Shown in pieces: positions 21,240 to 34,122 of a stretch of DNA of 64,000 nucleotides. The stretch's first letter is position 1, and the number at the start of each line of letters is the position of its first letter. The notes under the pieces are model-generated. The model saw nothing but the letters and a program-made list of their open reading frames with translations. It was not told where the DNA came from and made no database searches. Source of the DNA: Apostichopus japonicus. Lineage: Eukaryota > Echinodermata > Holothuroidea > Aspidochirotida > Stichopodidae. The stretch is taken from positions 9,926,714 through 9,990,713 of the forward strand of contig NC_092567.1 in the NCBI RefSeq assembly GCF_037975245.1, read 5' to 3'. The position numbers and the translations under genes were made by a program.

Positions 21240-24200
21240 GTAAGTATTCCGGTGTAGATGTTAGAATCATCATAACAGTTAAACAGGGAATTAATTTAAT
21301 TAATAAGTTATCAATATTAAACTAACAATAGAGAAAGTAAAGTCTGCTGTATTTTAACGTCAAGGATTGGATTTAAATTAGTTTAGTTGAATTTATTTCA
21401 ATAATTAGGTCATCGTGAAAGGAATTCTGTAGAATGTTATGATTAATAAAACAAAATATAATGGATAAATAGGGAATATTTTAAGAGGGTGTTGGTAATA
21501 GAGGGGTGCAGGAGTGGGTGGTGGTTGTTTAAAATGTTCTTTGTTAATTTTAATGTTAACATTTAACTAAATAGGTTTTAGAATTATAGGAATGTTTATT
21601 AGGATAAAATAAGAGATATATAGACAAGGAAAATGGATTTTAATAATTCTAGCGAGTAAACTTAATATTCTAAAGTAAAGTTTTATAAGGAATAACTGTT
21701 GACTTTGACTGAAACCTCCGAAACAATTGATTTTCAATTATTTGCAATTAATTTAAGAAACAAAAGAGATTGAAAATCGTTATTAATTTTAAAGTAGTAA
21801 AATGATGGCAATAATAGCATAAACTCCTCAAAATTTTGATCAGATTATGATACTCTAGCAAAACTGAAATGCATACAAAAGAAGCAACCAATAAAATAGT
21901 TTTAGTTGTCAAAATTAAAAAAAAAAAATACTCAAGTAAGTTAACTAATTAAACCAAAATAAAAGTTAATTAGAAGGAAATATATAATTGCAATTGATAT
22001 ATAGTTAAAATAATGTATTGCCATTAATATCATTAAAGGCAAATCTGTATATCTGATAAATTTCAAAGGTTCAAATTTAATCCGCTTAAACTACATCACT
22101 TTTTTCGTAATAGTTTGAAATATGACGCTATACAAAATAAGCTTAATTATGATTTATGCTTATATTTTAACCTAATTTTTAAACAATAATTACAAAATTA
22201 ACCGAGAGCTTCAACTTTGTGTAATTGATTACTTTAAACAAGAACTTTATAATATTTTAATATTCCTCGTATTAGTGTTACTTCATACTTGATTCGATCA
22301 TGATGTCCCTGCTTGGTCCGTGTCAATGTAGTGTTATTTTAGACCCCCTCCCCCAACCCAAACCAACCCCTCCTCTCTCTCCTCCTCTTGCCCTGTTTGG
22401 TCTTACAGATCAAACCTCGTAAAAGTTTCTCCTTTCCGTCTTTACCATTCACAACATAATCAGTAACATCTTCAACTTACAGCTGACGTGTTACTAAAAA
22501 AGAAAATATTTAAGTCGCACCCGTCAACCCCCCCCCCCCCCCCACCGCGCATCACCCAAATCTCGAAAGAAAAGGCAAAAGCTATTGAGTAGTTACATAA
22601 ATGAAATATATAATAACGAACGATGCTTAACGTATGTTATATGTGAAACAACGCCATTCCTGGAATAACTGTGACCGCGGAGAAAAATATTACTGGAAAT
22701 AACACACTTCGGGGGTTTTGTTTGGTCTGACTATAAACAAAATGTAACGGAGAATGTTGATTCCCTATCTAGACTAAATACTTTACCCCAATCCCAGTGT
22801 GCTCTTGGGTAATTTTAGTCTCGCTTCCTCTGCCCCACTCCCCTTCAGACACCTTACCTGCACCCACCACCACCCCTTCCTTCGCCGCCCCCCCCCCTTC
22901 GCACATCATCTTTTTTAGAGAGACCTTCAAATCAATTCCGTTTCTACCCGATAACATTATCACCGTTTTAGTACACACCGTAGGCCTACTCTACTTCTAC
23001 AATAGTTTTCTGCACAGACGATTGATTCAAACAATTTATTTCTAAAGTAAAATAAGTTAACAGTAAAGATGACACACCTGGATCTCCCGTAAATACCTAA
23101 TTAGCATAACAATAGATGACACGAGCCAGGGTTAAAGATAATGAATAGAAAAACGGGACACGCGTCTAGTGTACACCTTGAATGTTGTAACTGTCATACA
23201 ACGTAACCATGGAAACCGACGATAAGTAGGTCAGTCCGTGTCTATCAGTGGCTGGGAATAATGCATCTTTTTATTCAATACGGGTTAGGTATATATCTAA
23301 CAGCCATTTAGTGATACTGTATGTCATATGCCATGATATTACGACGTGTTCTCATTATTATTCTTTGTTTATATGTTTTAAATGGTTAAACTTGATTTCC
23401 TTGGTTGTTTAATACATCCCTCACTTGCTTCTCTCAGTAATTTTATAGAAGGATTGTTTTATTTCCCCTTCTTCGTTTTTCCCTTTATGTACTTCTCGTT
23501 GGTATATATGGAAGTCTGCCTAATTAGCACACAATTAAATAGCCCTTAATATAATTCACATATCTAATATGTGACTACAAACATTGCGGGTTCTTAATTG
23601 CCTAGTTTTATGGAGAACAGTTTGTTCTGTGAAGTTGATTAAACGGTTAAACGGTGAAGATAAAATATTGCTCTTGTTTAGCAGGGAAAAAGTAATAATT
23701 CGAAGATTCATGTCGTCTTACCAAATCTGAAATATAGTAATAATAACCAAGTTAATATATTTCAGCCATAAATCATTAACAAGCAAACAACAACACGAGC
23801 AAGAAAACAAATTACTTGAGATCCTTTAAGATTCGTTTGATGAGATATTTTATCTTTTTAAATATCGAATTATATACTGCACTAGTTCTTTTTATCTACA
23901 CAGTACAGGCGAAAGTGATTAAATTATTCCATCGAAGTTAAAAATGTATAATGGATAACGACAACTAGAAATCGATTTCAAATTTGCAACTTAAATGTTT
24001 TTAGCGAATTTAGAAAGGCTTAGAAGGCTGTCATCATCGCCTTCAGACTTTCTTCCAAATGGTTTACAGTATTGTTATAACACACGCTAGCAAAATGAAG
24101 TACATATTTCTATCCCCGGTACACAATGAATGAACCTACAAGTTAACAATCAGAATAAACACTTATACAGCTGCCAGGGTCATATCCAGGTCGTAAATAT

Positions 24201-25636
24201 GGCCACGGTTCATTTAGTTTTGTTGCTGAGAAGGAAAAAAAGAAGAAGCAGTTATTCACTTGTTGAAATGAATTTATTGCGTCATAATTTGCGATGTTTT
24301 ACATGAATCATGGTGGTATGCTAATTAAAACCGAACATAAGTATATTGTGATAGTAACATGCATGGTCGACAAGTAAAAAGAAAAAGAAAGGAAAATAAA
24401 ACAGAAAAGAAACCGAAGGAGAAGTGTTGTGTTCCTGGAAATACAGTTAGTAGAGATCTGTGGGAAATTGTATACTGTCGGTCACACATCCGGGGTTTTC
24501 CTTCCGTCAAATCGCAGCGAATAGAGTGAAAACATGTAAAGTAATAGTGTCTAAATATCGCGAGTCTACTCTTTCAGAACGCATAAAGAGAACGATGAAT
24601 ACTCTACGCATAGACCTCTAGGCATAAGAGTGCAAGATAAAGTGTGTACACTTCGTGACGGGTGGGTAGGTGTTTCAGCGTTTACATAACGCATTGTCAA
24701 TATTTCAACACTGTTGTTTGCTCTCAATAAATCAACGATTACCTAAGACATGATCTAAGTTTTAAACTGATGATGAACCATAAACCCAAATTTTGCAAAC
24801 ATAATTAAGGAAAGTCAATATCTCCTCTCAATTATCTCCACACTACACATTGTTTTAATTCCAGCCACTTGACGTAGTACACATTATACAGGACGACAAA
24901 CTCGTCGATACATGTTGAAAAGTTTATAAATATAACCAAGGTGAAGAGTGTTTGGTCTGTAAATTTAACAATATTAAACACATAACTACACTATTAATCA
25001 ATCTAAATTCAACCATTAACGCTTATTTTATTTCACATTATAACCTATCGTCGTTAAGCTAGTCAAAAAGGCTAATGCTCTTGACTCCCTCTTCCCAAGT
25101 TCCAATTAAATTTTCTTTTTATGTACTTTGTAACATGAACTACGGAAACTGTGTTTGAACTAGAACTGTATTTTTACAGACCTGGAGATCAAGGATTGCG
25201 GTTCCGAATTTTGTGACACTTCAAAATAAAATTGTTATTTTTTCCATGTGAAAGGGGAGGGGGGGGGGTCATAAGCACCTACGCTAGTCTCTCCTACTAT
25301 TAACAGTACACTCAATTCACATAATAGGTGCAATAATGTTTCACCACGAGGAGCATGCTATACGTTCATGTTCCTCGGGCCCTCCCTTAAAATACTTCAG
25401 GTTCTTGGCGACTACGTTGCGTTAGATAGTGTAAAACCGCCTACACCCCCCTTTCATCTATGTATACTAAAATTTGACCTCCAATGTCGTTTATCCGTCG
25501 TAATCTGATCCACACTATCATTCATATCTTATTTTGAACATATGAGGCATTTTAAATTCTTCATTATATGAGATGAATAACACGCCAGCCTCGTTAGAAT
25601 CGTTACCATGATGTGATACTTATCATTACTTCACAG
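21240..25636 (+). other. Intron of the LRR gene
   Basis: 4.4-kb intron bounded by gtaagt and ttacttcacag. It holds a run of 16 C near 22527-22542, CT-rich patches at 22345-22390 and 22820-22900, and a G run near 25258-25268. The segment 25395-25450 faintly resembles the hAT subterminal module. No gene seen. Confidence 0.65.
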
Positions 25637-25728
25637 GTTTGGTGACGTTATCATTGGAGGATATACTCTACCAGAAACTATTCCGGTCACATCGATCCCG
25701 TCATCATTGAAATCAAGAAATGTCAAAG
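25637..25728 (+). CDS. LRR gene exon 2 of the visible set
   Basis: Acceptor (catgatgtgatacttatcat...cacag) and donor (CAAAG|gtaaaa) bound 92 bases: one base, 30 codons, one base. It continues the preceding Glu codon as FGDVIIGGYTLPETIPVTSI, then PSSLKSRNVK. FGDVII completes the LRR begun in the exon at 21075; the Pro/Ser-rich end suggests the domain finishes here. Phase and content agreement make this joined exon pair the firmest gene model in the window. Confidence 0.75.
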
Positions 25729-27328
25729 GTAAAAGAAATGACGTCAGTACATTGAAAGTATGGTCATATAATATTAATTAATACTGGGACGCTTGGAAAG
25801 TCGGTTGTAATAAATAAAATAAATTAACACTATGGAGTGTATCTGGAATATGCTCTCTTCTAAATTATTCAAATTATTCTAGTCCTACATTTCAGAATAT
25901 TGCATTTGGAGCAAACTGTCATAAACAAATCACAAATTAGGCAGGCAATCAGGACTGTAAATTACTCCGTATGTGGTGTATAAGAGTTAACGAACAGACT
26001 AATATTCCAGATACTGTATTAGAAAACGTATACATAACCATATGCGTAGGAGGCGGGGGGCTGCAGCCACCAACCAAATATTTTTAACTCGGGCAATATG
26101 CTGATAACTTTTCGCGCACCTACTGAAAGAAAAATTAATTGCAATATGTTTTTCAATGCTTAAACTTATATTATTATCATGATTATTGTAACAACTTCCC
26201 CAAAAATGATCACTAATATGGGAGGGTTATAAAACCGCAAATGATTGTATGTTATTGGCATCCGATGTAATAACCGATGCTTGCCTATATGATATGCACA
26301 TTTAGATGATGACAAAATGTTGGTTATATTTTCGGACAAGTCGTTTCTCCCCCACCCCACCAATAAAAAAAAATTAGTTGGGCTCCTACACTTATGTACA
26401 TAATACTTGTAGAAGCATGAATCCAGTTATTTAAATAAACGTCAAAATATGCTAAGGATATTCCACTCGTATTAATCGCCTTTTATTAACGTAACGTGTT
26501 AGGGATATTTAAGGCATCCATGGTCGTGTTTTATTTATTACGAGTGAAATAGGATCAAGTAATAAGTGCAATGATTTGTATATGAATGCTACTAAGTACG
26601 TCTGCTTACATCAAAGTTACAATAATAGTTGGTAGTCTTACCATGTTTATTCAACAACAAATGAAGTAAGTGCTGAAATGCTAATTAAGCTACATATATC
26701 GCAGGTTTTCCCTTGTTTCAAATAAATCGCTATAATAACATTTGGTTGGGTGCTGTTTTGCGTCACCAATACCTAAACGCATAATAAGCGTCACAGTTGT
26801 TGTCAAAAATATTCAAACTTCTAACGAACATCCTCTACATTCCAAGCTCAACTCTCTGTGCAATAGGACTAATTTTTACAATTTGAGAAATCCAAATATT
26901 ACGCCATCTTTTAGAATTATACTCTTTAAGAACTCGTTTATTTACAGAGTAGCCATTTTTGTACAAAACGGCTCCTTAGATCCTTTATTGTAGCTTTTTG
27001 ATAATGTTTTAGAATTTTACTTTTTAAGAACTCGTTTTATGTACAGAGCAGACCTTTTTGTAAACTGGTAAAGACAGCTTCCTAGATCCTTTGTTGTAGC
27101 TTCTTGATAATTTTGATAACTTTTGTAACGCTTTTTATGTTTTCACTATTAACTTAGTCTCATAAACTTTTATATGTCTTAACCTGTATTTTGATGTTTT
27201 GTATGTTGTTATATTTTTATCCTATTTATAAATTTCTCTGTAAATTTATACTGGAATAAAGAAATGAAAATGAAAAAACCAGTAAGTACTCGAGCAGACA
27301 TGCGCACAACAAGCTGCACCACCAAGTC

Positions 27329-27348
27329 ATATATATATATATATATAT
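27329..27348. repeat. (AT)n microsatellite
   Basis: Ten uninterrupted AT units. Confidence 0.9.
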
Positions 27349-27590
27349 CCATATTGAGGTAGCCTATCTAGGGACACATCCACATCAAATCTCAGACTGG
27401 TTTATACTACTGCTGTTGTACACTACTTTATTGCACTTCGGGGGAAGCCTTACATCTGACTCGAAATAATCTAGTAAGGACACAGAGCAACAACATATTC
27501 TTTAATTTTAAGGTTAACGGTCATTTGAGATCAGCAGAGGTCAAAGTCTGCAAACACTGTTAAACACAAATTCTCCAACGGCGTAGGAAC

Positions 27591-27629
27591 CGGGGGGGCT
27601 GGGGGCGCCAGCCCCCCCCCCCCCCCCGG
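27591..27629. other. G/C-run palindrome of a TIR relic
   Basis: A run of seven G and 'ctgggggcgccag' face a run of 16 C, forming a strong G/C palindrome. The leading 'ggcgtaggaac' and the similar 'gcgtaggaggcggggggctg' near 26046 look like ends of one non-autonomous element family, but no matching right ends or target duplications were found. Confidence 0.45.
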
Positions 27630-29639
27630 TGAAAAATATGGAGGGCGGAAGTATCATTCCGCCCCCCCCCCCCTCCCCCGCTTCGCAAGTCAGAAAACCC
27701 CTTTTTCATTTCCAAATGAGAAAAAATCTCATTTGGAGCACCAAATTGCATCTAAGGCCAGGTGAAAATGCAAAATTATATACAAAATGTAGTGGGTGGG
27801 TTGAAGATTCCTAAAATATTTCACTAAGTACGTCACTGCATTTTCAATGCATTTGTCATCTTTGATTATTTACTATATAAGATAGGTTGCCAAGTAAGGT
27901 CAACTTTCAAGCATGTAACAAATTGCTCGAATGTTTGTTGATTACAAATGTTTCTATCTGAGAATAATGTTTGCTTGTCATTATATCCAGTTATATCTTA
28001 ATGATCAATACTTTACCGATTAGTAATAAAAGAGCATAAATAGATGAAAGAAAACACTACAGTGAATTTGTATGTAAATTAAAGTATAAGTTTAATTTGA
28101 TATAGTTAATTAGATCGATAAAGTCACTGCTATAAGTCCAGGTTGTATTTGTACAAAATGTTAAATTCAATAAATGCTTCTTTAAATACCGGATGCTCGT
28201 TAAGTGACAGGACTACTTAGTCTAACACACAGGTTAGTAGGTCAGCTCCTGCAGATGCACCACATAATACATTAATTAATTAAAACAATACCTATGACGT
28301 CGCATGACATATCAAAATATTACAAATTTGTCATTGACAAATGATATTGTATGCCAGCTTTTAATGAAAACCATATTAAAGTTGAGTCATAATAATTTTC
28401 AAAACTGTGGATAACATTTAACATTTATACCTGCACTGAGAAGCCTACGTCATCATTTAGTTTACCTTGAAAGCAGAAAAGCACATTGTAATGCTGAACA
28501 TTTTGATAACCGGGATAGTTTTACAAACATCATCAGCAATCAAATGTTTAATTTCTCTGTACAATACCACATCTATACTAAGATTCTACCTATATTTATT
28601 ATTTAAATTAACTAAGAGTAATGTAAATACATACAAACCTCTCTATTACCACCCCTCAACATTATTTCCCGGACTCGTACACATATCCTCGTTCATTGTT
28701 CGGTGTTTAAAGGACACATCGAGATACCCATTGTTAATGGTGGAGTGACGTCACTGCTGATGATGTCATCATTGCTCAATCTCAAAGACAGATGTAGTTA
28801 GTGTAAACAACACATTTGCCCCCATCCATTAGATATTTGACTACTGTAGACAGATGTGTGTATAATTTCTACTAAATTTTAAATCTCGTGATAACAGCTT
28901 AGACAGAGATTCAGATATATGTAGTCAAAGTCACATAAGTTTGTGCCTTATTTAGAATTTTTGAAAACGGTGATATTTGGATGAGTAACTAAGTGTATAA
29001 AACTTAAATTTATATTTTCATTTTCGGACACTCTCATAACATATTCCTGCCCCCCCCCCTCCCCTCACCACTTCATCCACTTTGCAAAGCGAGGTATCAG
29101 CTGTCACCTGCACCGTGTTCTTACACCTACGATTTATTCTTAGTACAGTTTAAAGAACATTAAACCAGTGAGTTGTAGTGGAAATCATTGATTAAACAAA
29201 TGAAACCTGAGCGTAAAACAAATAACCTTCCTTTACCGAACTGGAATGCTCTCAGATCCAGCAGTCCTCTAACATGGACACTGGCTACCTGGTTATGAAA
29301 ATGTTTTATTTATTATTATAAATATATAATCAAACATATTTTAGTTATTCAAACAAAAATCTTGTTTTCTTCTTTTTTTCAATTTGTTTGACACGGTGTT
29401 AATTATGGCTCTCGTGATTCATAATGACGTCACTGATGTCGGGTGTTCTCTGATCCGTTCATCATCTCATGGATTATTATTCTCGATCTGAACATCGAAT
29501 ACTCGACTATCATGATTTGGTTTCTTAATTTAGTCCAAGATTCGTTTCTGTTTGAATGGGGTATATTCTTTCATTTAGGATAATTGTATAATTGATCATA
29601 TATGTTAATGAGATAATAACAATTCTAATCTGATTGGTT

Positions 29640-29795
29640 TTACAACTAAGAGGATAATAGTTGTAAACTGATCAGGTCTTAAACCGAGATGATAATGATA
29701 GTAAATTGATCGGTAATCTTACTGTGATATAATGATTGTAAACTTATCAGCTATATTACTAAGATGATAATGATAGTAAACTGATATGATCAACA
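29640..29795. repeat. Diverged ~45-bp tandem repeat
   Basis: About four units of 'gatgataatgatagtaaact' plus 'gatcaggtctta' type sequence with many substitutions. Low-complexity, intronic. Confidence 0.6.
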
Positions 29796-29951
29796 TTAAG
29801 GAATCAACTAGATTGATTACTCAGCTAATATGAAGTTATGATCAAAGACCAACATATATCAGTTGAATATAATGTTTATGATTTCATTCCAACCAAGAAA
29901 GATTAACTTGCACTTACATTTTTCATCAAATTCTTTCATTTTATTCATCAG

Positions 29952-30004
29952 TTTGGAACTCGCGGAATGATCGCCGCCTGAACTTACAGACCGGTCAATG
30001 GCAG
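29952..30004 (+). CDS. LRR gene exon 3 of the visible set
   Basis: Acceptor (tctttcattttattcatcag) and donor (TGGCAG|gtaaga) bound 53 bases: two bases complete the previous codon to Val, then WNSRNDRRLNLQTGQWQ, ending phase 0. Short and polar, probably linker or tail after the LRRs. The exact phase fit with 25637-25728 and the consensus donor support it; there is no recognisable domain. Confidence 0.65.
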
Positions 30005-30594
30005 GTAAGAGATTGTGCACCTTTCTTTTAGCTATTGCTAATACTGCATTCTGGTCAGCTCATATGAGCTAAGTTGCCCTCTGTATTACTTTACCAGTAA
30101 ATATGAAACGAATATAATAATAACATAATCGGTGAAATGCCTGTAGTTGATGGTAGCATTAAAATTATATTGTGATGAAGAGAAAAGAATTTAAAACAAC
30201 AGACATCTTCTTGCTCCTGCCCCCAAACGTTGGTCTAATTTCTTTTCATATCGTTGCTCTTTCTACCTGAATTCCACCCCGTGTGTCCCTTTTTACCCAA
30301 CCATAAATTTATTTTATTATTCAAGATATTCTCTCCAAGTATTATATATATAAATAAATGCACAATACTGGCTTTCAGAAACGAGACACTCATGCTAAGT
30401 TCTAATCAAAATTGTATTCATGTCTTGCTAACATTGTAGAAGAAAAACTTCTTCATCAAAACATAGTGAATATTTATGTGTATATCTATACTGTTTACCT
30501 AAAAGATAACATAATGAAATCCTTTATCCTTTATTCATCCTTTTTGTTGAAGGATATCAAAGTTTAAATGTTAGTGACGTGGTGTCCATTTCAC
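30005..30594 (+). other. Intron sequence without features
   Basis: AT-rich intron of the LRR gene; nothing noticed before the SINE. Confidence 0.5.
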
Positions 30595-30982
30595 ATCATA
30601 TTTATATTGAGGTTTGCAGTCCTGTTCAGGGCCAAGGCCCTCTCCAACGACTTTACAACTTAACCCTGGTCATTGGTAACTTGTCACACATACACACCAA
30701 AGTGTGCAAAATTCAATCAATCTGTCCTGGGGCACCACAGAGCACCACAGCCACGTGTCCCCGGGGTACTTCCCACAGGGTGCAGCCACAAACCGGCGCA
30801 CGCAACTGTGTTTACAAGTTACTTCGCAAGTCCCCATTTATACACCTGGGTGAAGAGAGGCAATGGAGATAAAGCGCCTTCCCCAAGGACACAACGCAAT
30901 GATCTGGCCAGGACTCGAACCTGTAATCTTTAGATCACAAGTCCACTTTACCTTAATCACTTGACCACAACGCCCTCTCCAG
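30595..30982 (-). mobile_element. tRNA-derived SINE
   Basis: Read on the minus strand, the 5' end GAGAGGGCGTTGTGGTCAAG carries a tRNA-like A box (TGGTCAAGTGATT) and, about 40 bases on, a B box GGTTCGAGTCC (plus 30911-30921). These are internal RNA polymerase III promoter elements. They are followed by 'ccttggggaaggcgcttta', typical of marine-invertebrate SINE bodies. It does not fold as a functional tRNA gene and has a long tRNA-unrelated part. The 3' edge near 30595 is approximate. Confidence 0.8.
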
Positions 30983-31478
30983 ATCGGAGCACGGAGAAGG
31001 GGGGGGTGGATGGTCTTGATATGCACTGTTTTCATGAATCTTATTCAAGCCCGTCCAATGAATAGTTCTTTATTGAAACACCCGTACAACTTCCATATCA
31101 GTGATACTTTTAGTATTACAAATATTGCAAAGATATAGCCGAAAGGTTTACCCTACATGTTTGTTACGCATAGGGCAATCATTTTGACATATACCGTCTT
31201 ATTATTTGAGGGGTTGTGAAAGTACATCAGTAAACTTTACGTTTATTCTCCGATGACACCGTATAAAGTTATGCATCATTTTGAACCTGGTGTTGTCAAA
31301 AAAAAATTAAGTTCTGTGTAATTGTTCATCAAAACGCATAACAACAGTCGTAACAGTCCGTTTAACTGACCATGTATCTTACTGTAGCAGCTCCCTGGTT
31401 TTAACTGGTCATGTTTAGGTTTTGGTTGTTTCTGTTTGCGTGAGCCGTGGGACTTCCATGCAATATTAAAACACTAAC

Positions 31479-32183
31479 TGTTATGGGCATGCTTTACCTC
31501 TTGCATATTCACATCTACTGATGCCGTCATCTCTACGTCATCGCCCTCATAACAGTCCTTGCTAGTACAGTGTCCGGATACCAGTCAGAGGTCTATACAC
31601 CGTTGTTGGGGAACCGTCGCCTCTCACCCCGTTCCAATAGCACGGTTCTTTGTTGTCTTGCCGTAACAATGCGTTACCTGTTTATTCCTACAATTACTGT
31701 ACTACATTCTGCTGTGACTGAAGGATCTTCAAGTATTTAGTGACTTTCTTTTATCTAATTATCTTTGCATCTACTACGGAATGGACTTCCCTTTTCCATA
31801 CCATATTTCAGTGAATTGTAGCGGATCCCTTTATAACTAGTACAACTGTCCTTGGATTAATTCCGCGCCGCGCCTTTTGACGAAGTACTCTTTATCGCGG
31901 ATCATCGCAAAGGCCCAGCTCTACGACACCATCGAGTTCATCGACTTCAGACCCAGTCGTAATAGATAAGTCATTCTTTCTATCTGGCGCCTTAAGTTAC
32001 CTGTATCTTTGTTAATCATTTATTTATACCATTCACCTTTATTATCCATATTATTTGTAGAATATACAAATATGATTATTCAAAATACCATTCGAAACCT
32101 CGTCCATCTTTTCTTGTATGCGTTAACACCCTTGGAAACTCTTTCTGCCGGATACGAATTATTTACATGTCGTTTCCGTAACA
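31479..32183. mobile_element. Solo LTR, copy 1, with 5-bp TSD
   Basis: Begins TGTTATGGGCATGC and ends TTTCCGTAACA, the TG...CA ends of an LTR, flanked on both sides by CTAAC (31474-31478 and 32184-32188). A homologous 714-bp copy lies at 54315-55028. No internal retrotransposon sequence adjoins either, so both are solo LTRs left by recombination. Ends and TSD length fit Gypsy-like elements; the parent is not in the window. Confidence 0.9.
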
Positions 32184-34076
32184 CTAACATATATATTACT
32201 TTAAAGTGTTGGTCTTGATTTCAAGTAATTACTAATAAATTAAATTTAACTATTTCTATGGCATTTTGCGAATTAGTCATGTGGTAATGGGGATAATTGT
32301 AATTGGAACAGATGTATGTGGAATTTGGCTTTACAAACTTATGTTAAGTTGGTTTCTATACTTTCGTAGTATTTAACTCAAATGAAGTTGTGAATTAAGT
32401 CACAGGGTAGACGTTTCGATAAAATGAAATAAAGCTGCATGCTACGTTATATGTTATAACGTTGACCAATCTATATAATAATCACACATAACTGGATTCC
32501 ACTGCAACTAAGTAAGAGATCTGTTGTTACAATCACATGATTCCTACTTATTAGTGGGTTATTTATCGTTTAATCAGATTCAGACAATAATGGGTCCCAC
32601 AAATTTATTGTCATGTATCATTTGTTTGTTTCAAACCTTTAATATCTGTCTACTCTCATCTTTCCTGGTGTGATTTTGGTGAAATAAAGTAATATTAAGT
32701 TTTCAAGGTCCTTATCTTTCCTTTAACGACCAAGTTTGTTATGGGCAGATTGTAGCAAAAACAACACAAAATACAGAAGCTATAAATATCCATTATGGTA
32801 TTCTTCCTTGTGAATTAAATCTTGCTAATAAATTAACCGTGTTGCTTAGAAAGCTTCAGGGGATTAGAAGGATCACTTGCTGAAATTAGTATTTATCCAG
32901 ATTAGTGTATACGTCACTGACATAAGTGTGTGGGTCCAACAGGCTTAGATATAATGAAAGGACTGGTCTGGTTTTTATTTGAAACCAATAGACTCTGGTA
33001 TATTCTGAATGGTAATGCTTGCCATGATCTTGGTCATTTGTATATATGGAGGAAAGAGGAGCTATTTTAATTACTGACATTTCAAGGGTTCCGGGGGTGG
33101 GCGGGGGATAAGGATCATTGTATTAGTGTACAATGAGAACAAATTAGAAAACAGAAAGAAAATCTGTAGTATATATGTGTAGCTCCTCTTACCCGCTTCG
33201 TTGTTATCTTGTACGGATACCATGGTAACCGAAACAAATGCAATCTCTTTATAAAATATAAATATAAGACAAATTTGTACTATTTCCCGCGTGTTTGGAA
33301 CGGACACAAACAAACATACATTAGACGATTTTGAATATGTCAGGATCCGAAGGGTGGGTGGGGGGGGGGGGGTGGACTGGAGTTGTTCCAACTCGGTTAA
33401 TGATAATCTCGTTGAATATTTATAATTTGTTGTCGGCTAATTGTTTATTGTATCTTTATAATTATCTGCAATTGTTAAAGATATTATATTGCAACACCTG
33501 GACCTTATCATTAGTGTCTGGGATTGTGTGGAGAGTTGAGGGCGCCAAGTAAAATACAGGAATAACTCACGTACATTTTGTATCACGTTTATTCCAAACG
33601 TAGACACAAACTTTTGAAATTTTGAAAGTGAACAGAAATACATATCTTTAAAATATATGTTTATAATAAAATTATGTAAGTTAATCACGGGCATCGTTAT
33701 GATAATTACCAAACGAGCATAGCATTTCAGCATTCGGTAAAAAAAACTTGTACAGATGTACACTTTTACTATCCTTTCTTCTAAGTTCAATCTTACTCAA
33801 TTATTAACTCAAATTTATCATGGTGAATGTTTCTGCGACGGTTCCACGTACACTCATGTGTATAAGTTATTAAATACCTGTAGTTTATGGTCAGAAATGA
33901 GGAGGAACTGGAAGTGTAACAGATGGCGACAGATGCAAAGCAGGGCAATTTAACATTGTTGTTCTTTGTATGGTTTAAAAAGCACACTAGACACTGGTTC
34001 ACATTGCCAATTGTTTGTGTATGGAGTGCATAGATAAACGAAATTGCTTGTGATTATCAGACTCACCGTTTTCCAG

Positions 34077-34122
34077 AGTGCAAATGCTGGACATTTTGGC
34101 GATTACATCAATGAAGGAAGAG
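34077..34122 (+). CDS. Weak exon candidate inside LRR gene intron
   Basis: Acceptor (gactcaccgttttccag) then SANAGHFGDYINEGR to donor GGAAGAG|gtgata; 46 bases. Entry phase 0 fits the exon at 29952-30004, but its one-base exit would put the next exon (37601) out of frame and into a stop. If real it is alternative or belongs to another transcript. Confidence 0.25.

Larger units (their letters stand above)
25729..29951 (+). other. Intron of the LRR gene
   Basis: 4.2-kb intron. It contains an AATAAA-bearing AT-rich patch near 27256, an (AT)n run at 27329-27348, a C/G palindrome at 27591-27629 and TGACGTCA sites at 25739, 28746 and 29425. A diverged tandem repeat lies at 29640-29795. No exon recognised. 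Confidence 0.6.

Noticed and set aside
27560-27814. Opposed frames across the C/G palindrome
   Set aside because: Products are Gly/Pro runs from homopolymers.
30900-30982. Possible tRNA gene on the minus strand
   Set aside because: A and B boxes are present, but the arms do not form a full cloverleaf and the sequence continues into a SINE body.
33071-33790. Minus-strand frames of 106 and 117 codons
   Set aside because: No splice support; hydrophobic and AT-driven composition; inside an intron of the plus-strand gene.
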